Both the position numbers and the translations under genes were made by a program. Positions 1 through 15,533 of a stretch of 64,000 nucleotides of DNA are shown one piece after another. Under the pieces are notes generated by a model that saw nothing but the letters and a program-made list of their open reading frames with translations, searched no databases and had not been told where the DNA came from. The DNA is from Paraspadella gotoi (lineage: Eukaryota > Chaetognatha). Where the stretch lies: NCBI GenBank assembly GCA_051294375.1, contig CM119267.1:17276606-17340605 (forward strand). Direction: 5' to 3'. Each line of letters starts with the position of its first letter. Positions within the stretch are counted from its first letter, which is position 1.

Positions 1-311
1 GAAAGTTCAAAGGCCACGTTGATTCCACTTTGATAATTGGGAATCTACAATGAACCCACAATGATATCACTAACTTACCAATACCTAAGGAAGTGAGCGG
101 ATATTGAGGCAGAGCACAACTGACAAAAGAGCATCGCTAATTATATAAAGAAATCCTTAGATTCCGGTGAGGCATTAGTCATATTTTCGAAACATACATT
201 TTACATGACCATGAGAGGCTTTGATATTCTGTGCTGATATTTCGAGGTGACTCTGTCTTATCACTAATTGTGTATGACATTGGCCGGACTATTGGCCTTC
301 CGCATACTACT

Positions 312-429
312 ACGAAACGACGCCGCCCGAACACCCGGAAACCGACACGGCCTCATCGGCGGCGCCGTGGGTGGCGTTGGTGGCGGCGAGCGTCTGGGCG
401 GCGGCTATGGCGATTGGTAGAGGGAGAAT

Positions 430-467
<38 letters not shown>

Positions 468-874
468 AGAAGAGAGAGAGAAAGAGACAGACAAAAGGTC
501 ACTGGAATTCTATCGCCAATGACCAAAGACCTTTAGTTTAAAGGCTAAATGCGATGATGACGATGACGATGGAAACGAAGAGAAGTCAACGTTAATTATT
601 CTTGTTGCTTATAAGTTAATCCTGAAACGATGACCTCAAACCGTTACTTACATCTTTCTTTCATTCATTCATCATTCTCTTTCTTTTCTTTCTTTCTTTC
701 TTCTTTCTTTTCTTCTTTCTTTCTTTCTTTTTCTTTTTCTCTTTTCTTTCTTCTTTCTTTCTTTCTTTCTTTTTTCCTTTCTTTCTCTCTTCTCTCTCTT
801 TTTTTTCTTTCTTTAATAATTTATTCTTTTTATTCATTTTCTTGTCTTTCTTTCTTCTCTTTCTTTCTTTCTTT

Positions 875-910
<36 letters not shown>

Positions 911-1714
911 TTTTCTTTTCATTCTTTCTTTCTTTTTTTTCCCTTTCAAATCCAGTCGAATCCGTCGCGCCTCCTAATCGGACGTCGGGCGTGAACATTC
1001 AGCGCCATCGACGCGCGCCGGATGGACGCCGCTCCAACCACGAGTGCGTTGAGGAGGATCTTTCCGGCGCCGTGGAACTGCTCGCCAGCACGCGGCCCGG
1101 AGGCCGCCGACAACCGATCGGGCTCCATCAGTCAAACTCCTTTGGTGATGGCCGTTTGTCTGCCAATTTAACGACGACGACGACAGGGCGCTTGTCAGGT
1201 GAGGCTGTTGTCGTTGTTGTAGTTATTTTTCTTGGTCGTGGATGTAACATTAACAAAAATGTAGCAACACGACAATAAAATGAAATTGTCAGATTTTGAT
1301 CTCTTTTAAAATAAAAAAATATTAAGTACGTTTATTGAATAGTTTTGTTCCCTCTTTCTCTCTCTCTCTCTCCTCCTCTCTCATCTTCCCGTCTCATGTC
1401 TCTCTCTCTCCTCTCCTTCCTCTTTCTCTCTCTCTCTCTCTCTCTCCCTCCCCCTTATTCCAGGTGGGGGGGCGTCTCTGTCGAAGGCCACAACAAGTAG
1501 TCGCAGGCGAAATCCGGAGTTGAAGAGGAAATGGACGAGCGGGTTGAGGAGGCCGGACGTGAGAGACGCCATCAGAACCGGGATGTCAGATTACCGGAAG
1601 ACGCTAGGTAGGTGTGCCGACTGTGGGGTGTGCCGCTTGGGTCAGCGGTTGGATCTTTCCGACGAAGCACCGACCCCGAGAGGGGGGGAAGAAAGCGTTG
1701 GAATTATGAAGTGA
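312..1714 (+). CDS. 3' part of an EGF-Sushi transmembrane gene (TM segment and cytoplasmic tail), copy A
   Basis: Three phase-1 exons fit together. The first (about 312-416) encodes a Thr/Pro/Glu-rich stalk and a hydrophobic Ala/Val/Trp membrane segment ending MAI, with donor G|gtagag. The second (956-1198) follows a TTTC-rich intron with acceptor tccag and encodes a basic tail with RRAPDGRRSNHE and a TTTTT run. The third (1464-1714) follows a CT-rich intron with acceptor ttccag, encodes a basic stretch and SDYRKTLG, and stops at TGA 1712-1714. The first exon repeats the 3' end of the exon at 2506-2820, including the GA tract of the following intron, but lacks its Sushi part. A single-pass receptor tail is the reading; the cytoplasmic sequence has no motif I recognise. 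Either a separate gene copy or the displaced 3' half of the gene at 1804-2820. Confidence 0.6.
430..482. repeat. GA microsatellite in the intron after the TM exon, copy A
   Basis: Nearly pure GA dinucleotides just after the splice donor at 417; the same tract follows the equivalent exon at 2841-2918. Confidence 0.9.
660..945. repeat. TTTC-rich microsatellite
   Basis: Long imperfect TTTC/TTCT tract forming the pyrimidine-rich 3' half of the intron that ends at the acceptor at 955. Phe/Ser-rich reading frames across it are low-complexity artefacts. Confidence 0.9.
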
Positions 1715-1732
1715 ATCGGATATTAAAGTCAT

Positions 1733-1803
1733 GATATTTGTTCAACCAATATAAAAATTATTTATTAATTTAATTACCATCAATCTTATCCCTGACTTTA
1801 TTT
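1733..1803 (-). repeat. Fragment of a dispersed ~230 bp repeat family
   Basis: Starts with a variant of caaccaatataaaaatta and ends at ccctgacttta, matching one end of the repeat copies at 19978-20495 and 57100-57345. It lies exactly between the stop of copy A and the first recognisable coding of copy B, so it may mark a rearrangement or assembly junction. Confidence 0.6.
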
Positions 1804-2338
1804 GCGACTTCACGTCCACTGAGACGAACGTCGTTGATTCGCCCGTATCGGAACGGTACTCACGTGAGACCCAAGAGGCGTACGTATTCATCGAATATTT
1901 AAAAGTTTCACTTCTTAAGACAATCCCTATGAGACTCTTCAGAACAAAGTTTTTTCTCGGGAGAACAATTTTGAGGAGATTCGAAACGATAACTGAATTA
2001 TAATTGATTACTGTTAATATCGGAGATTGACTTTCCACCGCCGCTTATTTGTTGATATTTTGATCTTTATGCGATTCCATCGCAGGTTTTTAATATCATT
2101 TCTCGCGTTCTTTCGTAGCCTTCGACGATTGCTACTCGTTTCCATGCCAACACGGAAAATGCGTCGACAAATTCAACAAATTCGAGTGCTTCTGTCATCA
2201 AAACTGGACTGGGGATTTTTGTAATCAAAGTGAGTCTGTTGTAAGGGTAAAGGGGAATAGGGAAGTGAGAAAAACAATAAAGAAAGAATTATGGAAATAT
2301 TAATAAAAATTAAGGGAAAGAGAGAAAAAACACGATAA

Positions 2339-2426
<88 letters not shown>

Positions 2427-2820
2427 AAACGTATACATTAAAAATCAAAGAGAAAGATTTGAAATGTGATAAAAAGAATTTTTGATTATGAAAATTTTTC
2501 TCAAGATTGCCCTCCGCTCCGCTCGAGCCTTGAAAAAGACGCCGCGCACGCCTTCACCGGCGCCTGTTTGGATTCGTACGGCGTCGACGGCGCCATCTTG
2601 AAGAACTGTTGCCGAATCGGATTCGCGGAGAAGGAAAACGTGACCGACTCGATCACGTGTTTCGACGGCGCGTGGAGGTTCGAGGATCGTCTCGAGTGTT
2701 TCGTGGAAACTGTCGAAGAAACGACGCCGACCGAAGACCCGGAAACCGACGCGGCGTCATCAGGCGGCGCCGTGGGTGGCGTTGTGGCGGCGAGCGTCTG
2801 GGCGGCGGCTATGGCGATTG
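1804..2820 (+). CDS. EGF-Sushi-transmembrane protein, 5'/middle exons, copy B
   Basis: Three consecutive phase-1 exons. The first (about 1804-1863, 5' end missing) encodes CDFTSTETNVVDSPVSERYS and uses donor gtgaga. The second (2119-2229, acceptor cgtag, donor A|gtgagt) is an EGF-like module with six cysteines, from DDCYSFPCQHGKC to WTGDFCN. The third (2506-2820) carries a Sushi/CCP-like module beginning NCPPL, with the late G-x-W-x(6)-C pattern (FDGAWRFEDRLEC), then a Thr/Glu/Pro stalk and a Gly/Ala/Val membrane span, with donor G|gtagag. This is the extracellular face of a type I adhesion or receptor protein. No signal-peptide exon and no cytoplasmic exons follow here; the matching tail exons lie upstream at 956-1714. 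EGF call firm, Sushi call good, gene identity unknown. Confidence 0.7.
2338..2428. repeat. AAAG microsatellite
   Basis: About 22 tandem AAAG units within the intron between the EGF and Sushi exons. Confidence 0.95.
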
Positions 2821-2836
2821 GTAGAGGGAGAATTTT

Positions 2837-2840
<4 letters not shown>

Positions 2841-2918
<78 letters not shown>
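2841..2918. repeat. GA microsatellite at the left edge of the duplicated segment
   Basis: GA tract followed by ggtagaagataaaaagaaa. The same GA-plus-flank sequence opens copy 2 just after the N gap at 9080, so the duplicated block begins in this repeat. Confidence 0.85.
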
Positions 2919-2920
<2 letters not shown>

Positions 2921-3968
2921 GAAGATAAAAAGAAAAAAATGATAGAACGAAAAATGTTTCGAGGCGTCGATTCGAGCGTAATTATTGTTTATCGTTGAAA
3001 TAAAATTTTTTAGAGCAGAAGGGACGGTGTTACTATATTATTACTTATATGAAAATTTTCAAATTACTTGTTTCACTATTTTTATTTTATTTTTATATTT
3101 TTATGAAAAAGATTTACCATTTAATCTATTATCTTTTTTAATATATATATATTGCTTTCTTAAAATTTTTTTACTTATCATTATATCTAATAACTCATTT
3201 TGGAATGGGAAGTCAGTGTTGTCTTCGGAAATAGAGGAGCATCTACACAACACAAGGTTAGATTACAATCTGTCCTAGTTTTCATAATAGATATCACACA
3301 TCATCCTGTTAGAAAGTCATTAATGAAAAATCATAATATCTAATAGGCCGAACAGGAAATGGGTGGGAATGGATAATTTTTTGATGGGGACCAAAGTTAT
3401 ATATGATTTTTAAAAAAAACTAATAGGGATAAGACTACAAAAAAGTAGAATTTGTATGTTCTGATAGGGATACATACTGGGGAAAGGCTCTTATAGGGCA
3501 CCTTTATTGTCATGAATATAATTTTAAAATACTTTAATGAAAATAAATTTTCTTTATCCTTTTATTAATTCTATCTATATTGACTATATGTTTATACAAT
3601 GGAAGGTCATCTGTGGGAACCTATACCCTTCATGGATTTCGGCTCTTTAATCCCAATATCCAGGTATAGGCGAGCCATCACCAAATGGTGATCCTTCATT
3701 GTTGCTTATCCTATCTTTTAAAGATATATTTTAATGTTTATCTTACACAGACCAAAGCCCTGGTATCACATTTTTATTTATTTGTATTTTTCTCTGTCAT
3801 CTTACGAACTAGTGGTGTTATGATTCCTTTTTTCTTCTTTAAATTGAACGGTTATCACTAACAAAAACTTTTATTTACATTTAGTTTAGTTAAGGCTATA
3901 AAATTTATGAACAGTCAAAGCATGAATTAAACAAATAACGTCAATTTCGTATAGAATCTAAGAATGCC

Positions 3969-5276
3969 TTATCCTACGACTTCAGGTTTGCCAGGAATCT
4001 CCGAAGTATTGTTGACCCGAAGCCATTGATTATTAAGGTAGTATTGAGGCTTCGGCGACGTCTCCCGTTCACGGTGAAGCACGGGTATTAGCTGCACATT
4101 GGATTGAGGCGCGGGGGTTTTTCGTGCGCAGGTGGACGGTTTTAACTGCTTTCTCGTTAACAATTCAATACGTAAATTTCAATAAAATGTCTCACCAGTT
4201 TGAAAAAAATAAAAGCCGACCGATTCCTTGACAAAATCGTCTCTTGAACCGACTTCAAACAGTTGAAAAAACTTGTTCGTCGCAATCGCATCGAGTAATC
4301 GTCCATGGACTGCTAGATTACAATGGCAACGACTTAATTAAACATTTCTCCTATACAATTATATCATTTTATATTTTTCTTCGAACCGAAGGATGTTCCT
4401 AAAGTGATGCTTCAACTCCAGGGTCCCGATGCTGTCCGGGCAATGATCGTGTTCTCGACAGCATTTATCAATTTGAAGTGTTCACCAAATCGTCGTAATT
4501 CTTGGAGATATTGCCCCTTGCCGCACCATTTCGTTTCCCGAGCATAATTCCTCTCTTTGCGAAAGTTAAAAAAAAAGGGAAAAATCGATCGTGCATGGTT
4601 CCTCAAGTTTCGAGTTTAGGTTTCCCAATTTGCCATTTAGCCAAATATATGGTTAGTTTTATTTTCCTGTCTATCAATTTTAACTCATGATAAAATAAAT
4701 GCTTTCTTTGCAATCCACCCGATTTCTACAGGAGACACTCATTCTCCCGCTAATCTTGACGCTTTAACCATATCTTAGTTAACTGTATCGTGAATCTCAC
4801 AGCCAATCAAATCCTCCCGCCTCTCGCCACGTGGCCTCTCGCCCTGCCATCTTTTTCCAAGCGGCACCTCGCCCGGGTCCGTCCGTTCTCTCCCCATCAT
4901 CCTTTTTCTCTCTTTGCACAACAAATCCCACCCTTCCATCAAATTCCCTCTTATGTCGTGTACGAATCTGTACGTCCGGACTTTCCTTGACACGATGAAT
5001 CTTTGTTCCGCGTCGTCGGACACCGACAGTCGCCCATTTCGAACTCCTTCGCGGACGAAGGTGACGAGCGTCCCTCCGTCGGTGATGCGGACGAGCTTCC
5101 TTGATAATGTTGCTGCCGTAGATTCAGACGCTTCAAACCTTCTCCGATTGGCGGCGGGCCCCTCGGCGCCAACCTCGAGTCGGTGCAGCCTTCGGTGACG
5201 AGCATAAAAATTGTTTTGGCTCTGGCTCCGATAAGACGACGGTGAACGGGAAACGAATAATAGGACAGAGTAACAT
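3969..5276 (-). pseudogene. Group III secreted phospholipase A2, copy 1 (frame-disrupted)
   Basis: Counterpart of the gene at 10160-11462 with the same exon order: start ATG at 5276, catalytic exon near 4400-4560, second catalytic-domain exon near 4200-4320, last exon 3969-4145 ending in TAA. The catalytic Ca-loop and CCREHDHC-type sequence can be found only by switching frame, because single-base indels interrupt the exons; the signal-peptide exon is also frameshifted relative to copy 2. The last exon has a length divisible by three here but a garbled middle. Given the match to copy 2, sequence error or an allelic copy is more likely than true decay. Confidence 0.7.
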
Positions 5277-5468
5277 ATTTTTTTACCTCTAATCGTAAAA
5301 GCGAATGCCAACGGAAAGAGGCGAATGCAATTGGAGCTACGCCAAAACATGTCTAGATTTCATTGATTCGCAGATAGTAAAGCTTTTCAGAAGTTTGAAA
5401 AAAAAAAAATTACAACCAAGCCGCTCTTTATAAACAAAAGCTGTTTAATTCGAACATGGCCACCAATA

Positions 5469-5474
5469 TTTATT
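5469..5474 (-). terminator. Poly(A) signal AATAAA, copy 1 dehalogenase-like gene
   Basis: tttatt on the plus strand about 107 bases past the minus-strand stop codon, at the same offset as in copy 2. Confidence 0.5.
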
Positions 5475-5580
5475 CAAAAAAGCAACAGAAACGTAAGTAT
5501 GGATGGAAATCGCACAATACAATCGATTTTCGTTGTAAAAAAATATAGAATAAGAATTGTAAACTTTTAGTTATTATTTG

Positions 5581-7462
<1,882 letters not shown>

Positions 7463-7649
7463 GTTGTTTTGTGACTTCGAGACGAAAGACTTTTACCTGC
7501 TTTGAGAGGATCGAGTTCTTGAAATAAAAAAAAAACTTGTTTTTCGCCTCTCAAACTGATTGAAAAATTCCGCATCGAATTTCGAAAGAAAAGAATTGTT
7601 AATGAATGAAACAAAGTCGTCTTTCGTAATTTTTAGTCGGAACGCTATC

Positions 7650-7765
7650 AGCAGACCCGACTCTATAATCCATTTTGTCGGTCGTTCAATCCCCCTCAAT
7701 ATTGTCGGCGCATTTCCACTTATATCATGTCAGAACATCGAATATGAGTAAATTATACAAAAAAA
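7650..7765 (+). mobile_element. MITE-like repeat arm with cagacccgactctataat
   Basis: Shares its core with 13788-13905, with the inverted copy around 14670-14795, and with the short match at 50765-50800. Carries CGACTCTATAAT followed by a tgtcggtcg motif. Confidence 0.5.
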
Positions 7766-7799
7766 AGTTAGAGCAAACAAATGTCGGATATGCCACATC

Positions 7800-8230
7800 A
7801 TTTAGCGGTAATTAATTAATTAATTAATTAATACACCACTATATAAAATAAAATAATAATTTAATAATAAATTAATTAATAAATTAATTATTTTGATCCA
7901 AAATGTTTGTTTTTAGGTCTTTTTCGTCACTGATCATGACAAAAGCCGACGACGACGATGGATGCGATAACGACAAAATGCCGATAAACGGATTGCCGAA
8001 TTTATGAATAATTAATTAGATACTTAATTTAATTATAAAAAATAAATTTGATTTGAATAATTAATTAATAGATAATAAATAAATTCAGTTTGATTGAAAA
8101 TTAATGACCAATTAATTATTTATTTATTAATTAATTAATTAACTGATAAATTTATTTGATTAATTAATACATCTTGCATTTACATTTAATATAAAAAGAA
8201 AAATAAGCTTAATCAATTAGTTGAAACAGG
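7800..8230. repeat. AT-rich ttaattaa tract
   Basis: Almost only A and T, with repeated ttaatta words and a small CG-rich island (gacgacgacgatgg) at about 7950; no gene seen. Equivalent to 13940-14300 in copy 2. Confidence 0.8.
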
Positions 8231-8395
8231 TTTTTTTTTTTTCCATTTAAACTCATTTTTCACTCAGACTATTCCATCGACTTATTTCCAGCTTAATCAC
8301 CCACTTTCCTACCCACATACAAAAATTTTCAAAGTCAATCGCCCTAATCCACTCATGAGCAATGGTGTTTCAAAATTGGAAAATGTATTTTTTTG

Positions 8396-9054
8396 GTTGT
8401 AACCATTACTATTAATCGTCATTCTCTCCTTATCTCTGCTAACCTCATCTTGCGTAATTTCGAAACTATTTAATTCTTTTCATGATACTTTACATGATTG
8501 CATACAACTTCTCCGATGCTCGATGCTCCTTTTTTAATCGTTAACTTCCACATATCACAGGACAGAGATTCCGTCTAATTCATCCTCATCCGATAATCAC
8601 GAGAATTTGGAGTGGTCTCGTTTTTCGTGCTAAGGTGGGTCGTCGTCGTCGTTTCGTCGTTCTTCGTCGTACGTTCCCACCCGTGTCGACCCGGTTTAAA
8701 TTTTGATTTTCTGCCTCGATGATGAGTTCGATTGGCACCCAGTTTGCTTGATGCCCGCAATTATTTCACCCAGCGGTGTGTTGGGGTAGAGCGCCGAGGA
8801 GAGAGAGACACGAAGGAGAAGAGAGAGAGAGGAGAGAGAGAGAATGAGAGAGAGAGATGTCTATGAAAATTGTGTTATACAACAAGCGCAATAATAAAAA
8901 TCTATCCACGATTCATTTAATAAATTAAGCTAACTGTGTGAACACACCACTGAACATCTTGTAGATTTATGTCTCTTTGTTAGTGATGGAGTTTTTAAGT
9001 ATTTTCCTCACATCTAAACTCTTCGATACATATTCGAATTAGATCGTGAATACG
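8396..9054. other. Intergenic stretch before the first N gap
   Basis: Unique to the end of copy 1. Contains a short piece related to the foldback element at 14606-14640 (aatcacgag...gctaaggtggg) and a GA-rich run at 8800-8860. No coding or RNA gene seen. Confidence 0.6.
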
Positions 9055-9079
9055 NNNNNNNNNNNNNNNNNNNNNNNNN
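9055..9079. other. Assembly gap, 25 N
   Basis: Run of N directly before the second copy of the duplicated block; the join is a scaffold join, not continuous sequence. Confidence 0.99.
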
Positions 9080-10159
9080 AGAGAGAGAGAGAGAGAGAGA
9101 GGTAGAAAGATAAAAAGAAAAAAATGATAGAACGAAAAATGTTCGAGGCGTCGATTCGAGCGTAATTATTGTTTATCGTTGAAAATAAAATTTTTAGAGC
9201 AGAAGGAGACGGGTTTACTATATTATTACTTATATGAAAATTTTCAAATTACTTGTTTCACTATTTTTATTTTATTTTTATATTTTATGAAAGATTTACC
9301 ATTTAATCTATATCTTTTTTAATATATATATATTGCTTTTCTTAAAATATTTTTTACTTATCATTATATCTAATAACTCATTTTGGAATGGGAAGTCAGT
9401 GTTGTCTTCTGGAAATAGAGGAGCATCTACACAACACAAGGTTAGATTACAATCTGTCCTAGTTTTCTAATAGATATCACACATCATTCCTGTTAGAAAG
9501 TCATTAATGAAAAATCATAATATCTAATAGGCCTGAACAGAAAGGGGTGGGAATGGATAATTTTTTGATGGGGACCAAAGTTATATATGATTTTTAAAAA
9601 AAACTAATAGGGATAAGACTACAAAAGTAGAATTGTATGTTCTGATAGGGATACATACTGGGGAAAGTCTATAGGGCACCTTTATGTCATGAATATAATT
9701 TTAAAATACTTTAATGAAAATAAATTTTTCCTTTATCCTATTTTATTATTCTATTTCTGAATATTGTTTATCTATTATGTTTATACAATGGAAGGTCATC
9801 AGTGGGAACCTATACCCTTCATGGATTTCGGCTCTTTAATCCCAATATCCAGGTATAGGCGAGCCATCACCAAATGGTGATCCTTCATTGTTGCTTATCC
9901 TATCTTTTAAAGATATATTTTTAATGTTTATCTTACACAGACCAAAGCCCTGGTATCATATTTTTATTTATTTGTATTTTTCTCTGTCATCTTACGAACT
10001 AGTGGTGTTATGATTCCTTTTTTTCTTCTTTAAATTGAAACGGTATCACTAACAAAAACTTTTTATTTACATTTAGTTTTAGTTAAGGCTATAAAATTTA
10101 TGAACAGTCAAAGCATGAATTAAAAAATAACGTCATTTCGTATAGAATCTAAGAATGCC

Positions 10160-11462
10160 TTATCCTACGACTTCAGGTTTGCCAGGAATCTCCGAAGTAT
10201 TGTTGACCCGAAGCCATTGATTATTAAGGTAGTATTGAGGCTCGGCGACGTCTCCCGTTTCCACGGTGAAGCACGGGGTATTGAGCTGCACATTGGATGA
10301 GGCGCGGGGGTTTTCGTGCGAGGTGGACGGTTTAACTGCTTTCTCGTTAACAATTCAATACGTAAATTTCAATAAAATGTCTCACCAGTTGAAAAAATAA
10401 GAAGCCGACCGATTCCTTGACAAAATCGTCTCCTTGAACCGACTTCAAACAGTTGAAAAACTTGTCGTCGCAATCGCATCGAGTAATCGTCCATGGACTG
10501 TAGATTACAATGGCAACGACTTAATTAAACATTTCTCGTTACAATTATTATCATTTATATTTATTCTTCGACCGAAGGATGTTCCTAAAGTGATGCTTCA
10601 ACTCCAGGGTCCCGATGCTGTCCGGGCAATGATCGTGTTCTCGACAGCATTTATCAACTTTGAAGTGTTCACCCAAATCGTCGTAATTCTTGGAGATATT
10701 GCCCCTGCCGCACCATTTCGTTCCCGGCATAATTCCTCTCTTGGAAAGTTAAAAAAAAAGGGAAAAATCGATCGTGCATGGTTCCTCAAGTATTCGAGTT
10801 TAGGTTTCCCAATTTGCCATTTAGCCAAATATATGGTAGTTTTATTTTCCTGTCAATCAATTTAACTCATGATAAAATAAATGCTTTCTTTGCAATCCAC
10901 CCGATTTCTACAGGGAGACACTCATTCTCCCGTAATCTTGACGCTTTAACCATATCTTAGTTAACTGTATCGTGAATCTCACCAGCCAATCAAATCCTCC
11001 CGCCTCTCGCCACGTGGCCTCTCGCCCTGCCATCTTTTTCCAAGCGGCACCTCGCCCGGGGTCCGTCCGTTCTCTCCCCATCATCCTTTTTCTCTCTTTG
11101 CACAACAAATCCCACCCTTCCATCAAATTCCCTCTATGGTCGTGTACGATCTGTACGTCCGGACTTTCCTTGACACGATGAATTTGTTCCGCGTCGTCGG
11201 ACACCCGACAGTCGCCCATTCGAACTCCTTCGCGGACGAAAGTGACGAGCGTCCCTCCGTCGGTGATGCGGACGAGCTTTTCCCGTTGATAATGTTGCTG
11301 CCGTAGATTCAGACGCTTCAAACCTTCTCCGATGGCGGCCGGGCCCCTCGGCGCCAACCTCGAGTCGAGTGAGCCTTCGGTGACGAGCATAAAAATTTGT
11401 TTTGGCTCTGGCTCCGATAAGACGACGGTGAACGGGAAAACGAATAATAGACAGAGTAACAT
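10160..11462 (-). CDS. Secreted group III (bee-venom-type) phospholipase A2
   Basis: Hydrolyses the sn-2 ester of phospholipids using Ca2+; predicted to be secreted. Four exons on the minus strand: 10983-11462 (starts ATG at 11462 with signal peptide MLLCLLFVFPFTVVLS and a pro-region of about 140 residues), 10573-10739, 10386-10497 and 10160-10335. Exons 1-3 join in consistent phase. Exon 2 holds the Ca-binding loop TKWCGRGN and the catalytic CCREHDHC (His-Asp dyad); exon 3 holds RCDCDDKFFNCL, also typical of group III. Exon 4 contains PCFTVET and EPQYYLNNQWL, ends at TAA 10160-10162, and is one base out of frame (176 bp), so it carries an indel. Total about 310 residues. The family occurs in venoms but also widely as ordinary secreted enzymes; nothing here indicates venom use. 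It lies about 300 bp downstream of the dehalogenase-like gene on the same strand. Confidence 0.85.
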
Positions 11463-11650
11463 ATTTTTTTACTCTAATCGTAAAAGCGGAATGCCAACGG
11501 AAAGAGGCGAATGCAATTGGAGCTACGCCAAACATGTCTAGATTTGCATTGATTCGAGATAGTAAAGCTTTTCAGAAGTTTGAAAAAAAAAAAATTACAA
11601 CCAGCCGCTCTTTATAACAAAAGCTGTTTAATTCGAAATGGCCACCAATA

Positions 11651-11656
11651 TTTATT
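11651..11656 (-). terminator. Poly(A) signal AATAAA of the dehalogenase-like gene
   Basis: tttatt on the plus strand, 107 bases downstream of the TAA at 11763-11765, a normal distance for a 3' UTR signal. Confidence 0.55.
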
Positions 11657-11762
11657 CAAAAAAGCAACAGAAACGTAAGTATGGATGGAAATCGCACAAT
11701 ACAATCGATTTTCGTGTAAAAAAATATAGAATAAGAATTGTAAACTTTTAGTTATTATTTTG

Positions 11763-13626
<1,864 letters not shown>

Positions 13627-13787
13627 TTGTTTGTGACTTCGAGACGAATGACTTTTACCTGCTTTGGGAGGATCGAGTCTTGAAATAAAAAAAAACTTGT
13701 TTTCGCCTCTCAAACTGATTGTAAAATTCCGCTATCGAATTCGAAAGAAATGAAACAAAGTCGTCTTTCGTAATTTTTAGTTATCAG

Positions 13788-13905
13788 CAGATCCCGACTC
13801 TATAATCCACTTGTCGGTCCGTCAATCCCCCTCAATATTGTCGGGCATTCACTTATATTCATTCAGAACATCGAATTATGATAAATTATACAAAAAAAAG
13901 TTAGA
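13788..13905 (+). mobile_element. MITE-like repeat arm (agatcccgactctataat)
   Basis: Inverted relative to 14670-14795: both carry CGACTCTATAAT, a cggtccgtc motif, a ccctcaat...gggcattcac stretch, and tcgaattatgataaattata. Confidence 0.6.
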
Positions 13906-13939
13906 GCAAACAATGTCGGTTATGCCCACGATCATTAGC

Positions 13940-14300
13940 GGTAATTAATTAATTAATACATAATATATAAACTAAAATAATAATTTAAATTAATTATTTT
14001 GATCCAAAATGTTTGTTTTTAGGTCTTTTCATCACTGATCATGACAAAAGCGACGACGACGATGATGGCGATAACGACAATAATGCCGATAACGATTGAC
14101 CTGATTGACTGAATAATTGATTAGATAATTAATTGATTTATAAATAAATAAATTGATTGAATAATTAATTAATAGTTAACTAAATAAATTGTTTGATTGA
14201 ATAATTAATTGACCAATTAATTATTTATTTATTAATTAATTGATTAATTAACTGATCAATTATTTGATTAATTAATACATCTTGCATTTACATTTAATAT
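13940..14300. repeat. AT-rich ttaattaa tract, copy 2
   Basis: Copy-2 equivalent of 7800-8230. No gene seen. Confidence 0.75.
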
Positions 14301-14563
14301 AAAAAAAAGAAGCATAATCAATTAGTGAAACAGGTTTTTTGTTTTTTCCATTTAAACTCATTTCCACTCAGATGATTCCATCAAAACTTGATTTCCAGCT
14401 TAATCACCCACTTTCCTACCCACATACAAAATTTTAAGTCAATCGCCCTATCCACTCATGAGCAATTGGTGTTCAAATAGTGAAATGTATTTTTTTAGTT
14501 TTTCCATTTAAACTCATTTCCACTTGCATGATTCTATCGAAACTTTATTTCTAACTCAATCAT

Positions 14564-14897
14564 ACACTTCCCTACCCACACACAAAATCCATCCATCCAA
14601 CCAATCACGAGTAATTGGAGTTTTTTGCTAAGGTGGGATGAACGGACAGACAGACGGACATTGTTTTTTTTGCATAATTTATCATAATTCGATATTCTAA
14701 CATGATATATGTGAATGCCCAACAAGATTGAGGGAGTAGACTGACGGACCGACAAAGTGAATTATAGAGTCGAGATCTGCTTTCAGCAGATCCGACTAAA
14801 AATGATGTCCGTCCGTCCCACCTTAGCAAAAAACACCAATTACTCGTGATTGGATGGATGGATTGGAATGAAATTTTCTGTGTGGGTAGGGAAGTGT
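14564..14897. mobile_element. Foldback element with ~90 bp terminal inverted repeats
   Basis: Left arm 14564-14663 runs acacttccctacccacacac ... ctaaggtgggatgaacggac; right arm 14804-14897 is its imperfect reverse complement, ending ctgtgtgggtagggaagtgt. The middle contains the MITE-like core also found at 7650 and 13788. No coding capacity, so a nonautonomous element mobilised in trans. Confidence 0.7.
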
Positions 14898-14914
14898 GCT
14901 ATTGAGCTGTTATT

Positions 14915-15004
14915 CATTGTAAAATGTAAGGACAACTTCTCCTACTCTACTAATAGCCATAAAATAAAATATCTTTCCACCCGGTTTTAACTCATCTAAC
15001 CTTA
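14915..15004. repeat. Extra copy of the dehalogenase intron-1 end
   Basis: Near-identical to 13023-13111 (gtaaaatgtaaggacaactt ... ttaactcat). The match stops at the position of the exon boundary at 13112. Either a dispersed repeat that forms the intron end or a stray assembly fragment. The rest of 14496-15533 shows no gene. Confidence 0.65.
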
Positions 15005-15533
15005 TTTTTATGTCAACAATTGTTTCATTCTCCTATGATGTATATTATTATTTTAAAACGCCTATAATTGCTTCAATGGGCAATAGCCAGACATCCAGAC
15101 AACTTCCTATATAATCCTAAGGCCATTTATCCTATAAATGGAAAAGTTATTCAGACTTACGACATTCTAGTTTACGGTACTGTATCTAAAATAAAAATTT
15201 AATTCTAAATTTATCCAATTCTGATTACTAAATCGGCAACGAACGGAATACGCGAGAGAAAAAAAGTTTTAATCACTGAAAAATCCGATGCTGTTTTGTT
15301 TTCACGAGTTTGTTCTTACTAATTCGAACTCCCTCTGATGTAGTAAAAGTTGAGATCAAGCAACAAAAAAACTTTTAATTCACGGCCGAAGAACTTGGTA
15401 ATTTTTGTACATCGGTAACTGGGTATTAGTGTACCCAGTGGGTAATGTCTCATTACGAACTTTATGTAAATATATGAAACCAAGAGAAGAATATAGAAAA
15501 AAGATGAAGTCAATTAATTTTGATAAACAAGCT

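Noticed and set aside
1742-2038. 98-codon minus-strand frame
   Set aside because: AT-rich, crosses the dispersed repeat and lies antisense to the first exon fragment of copy B.
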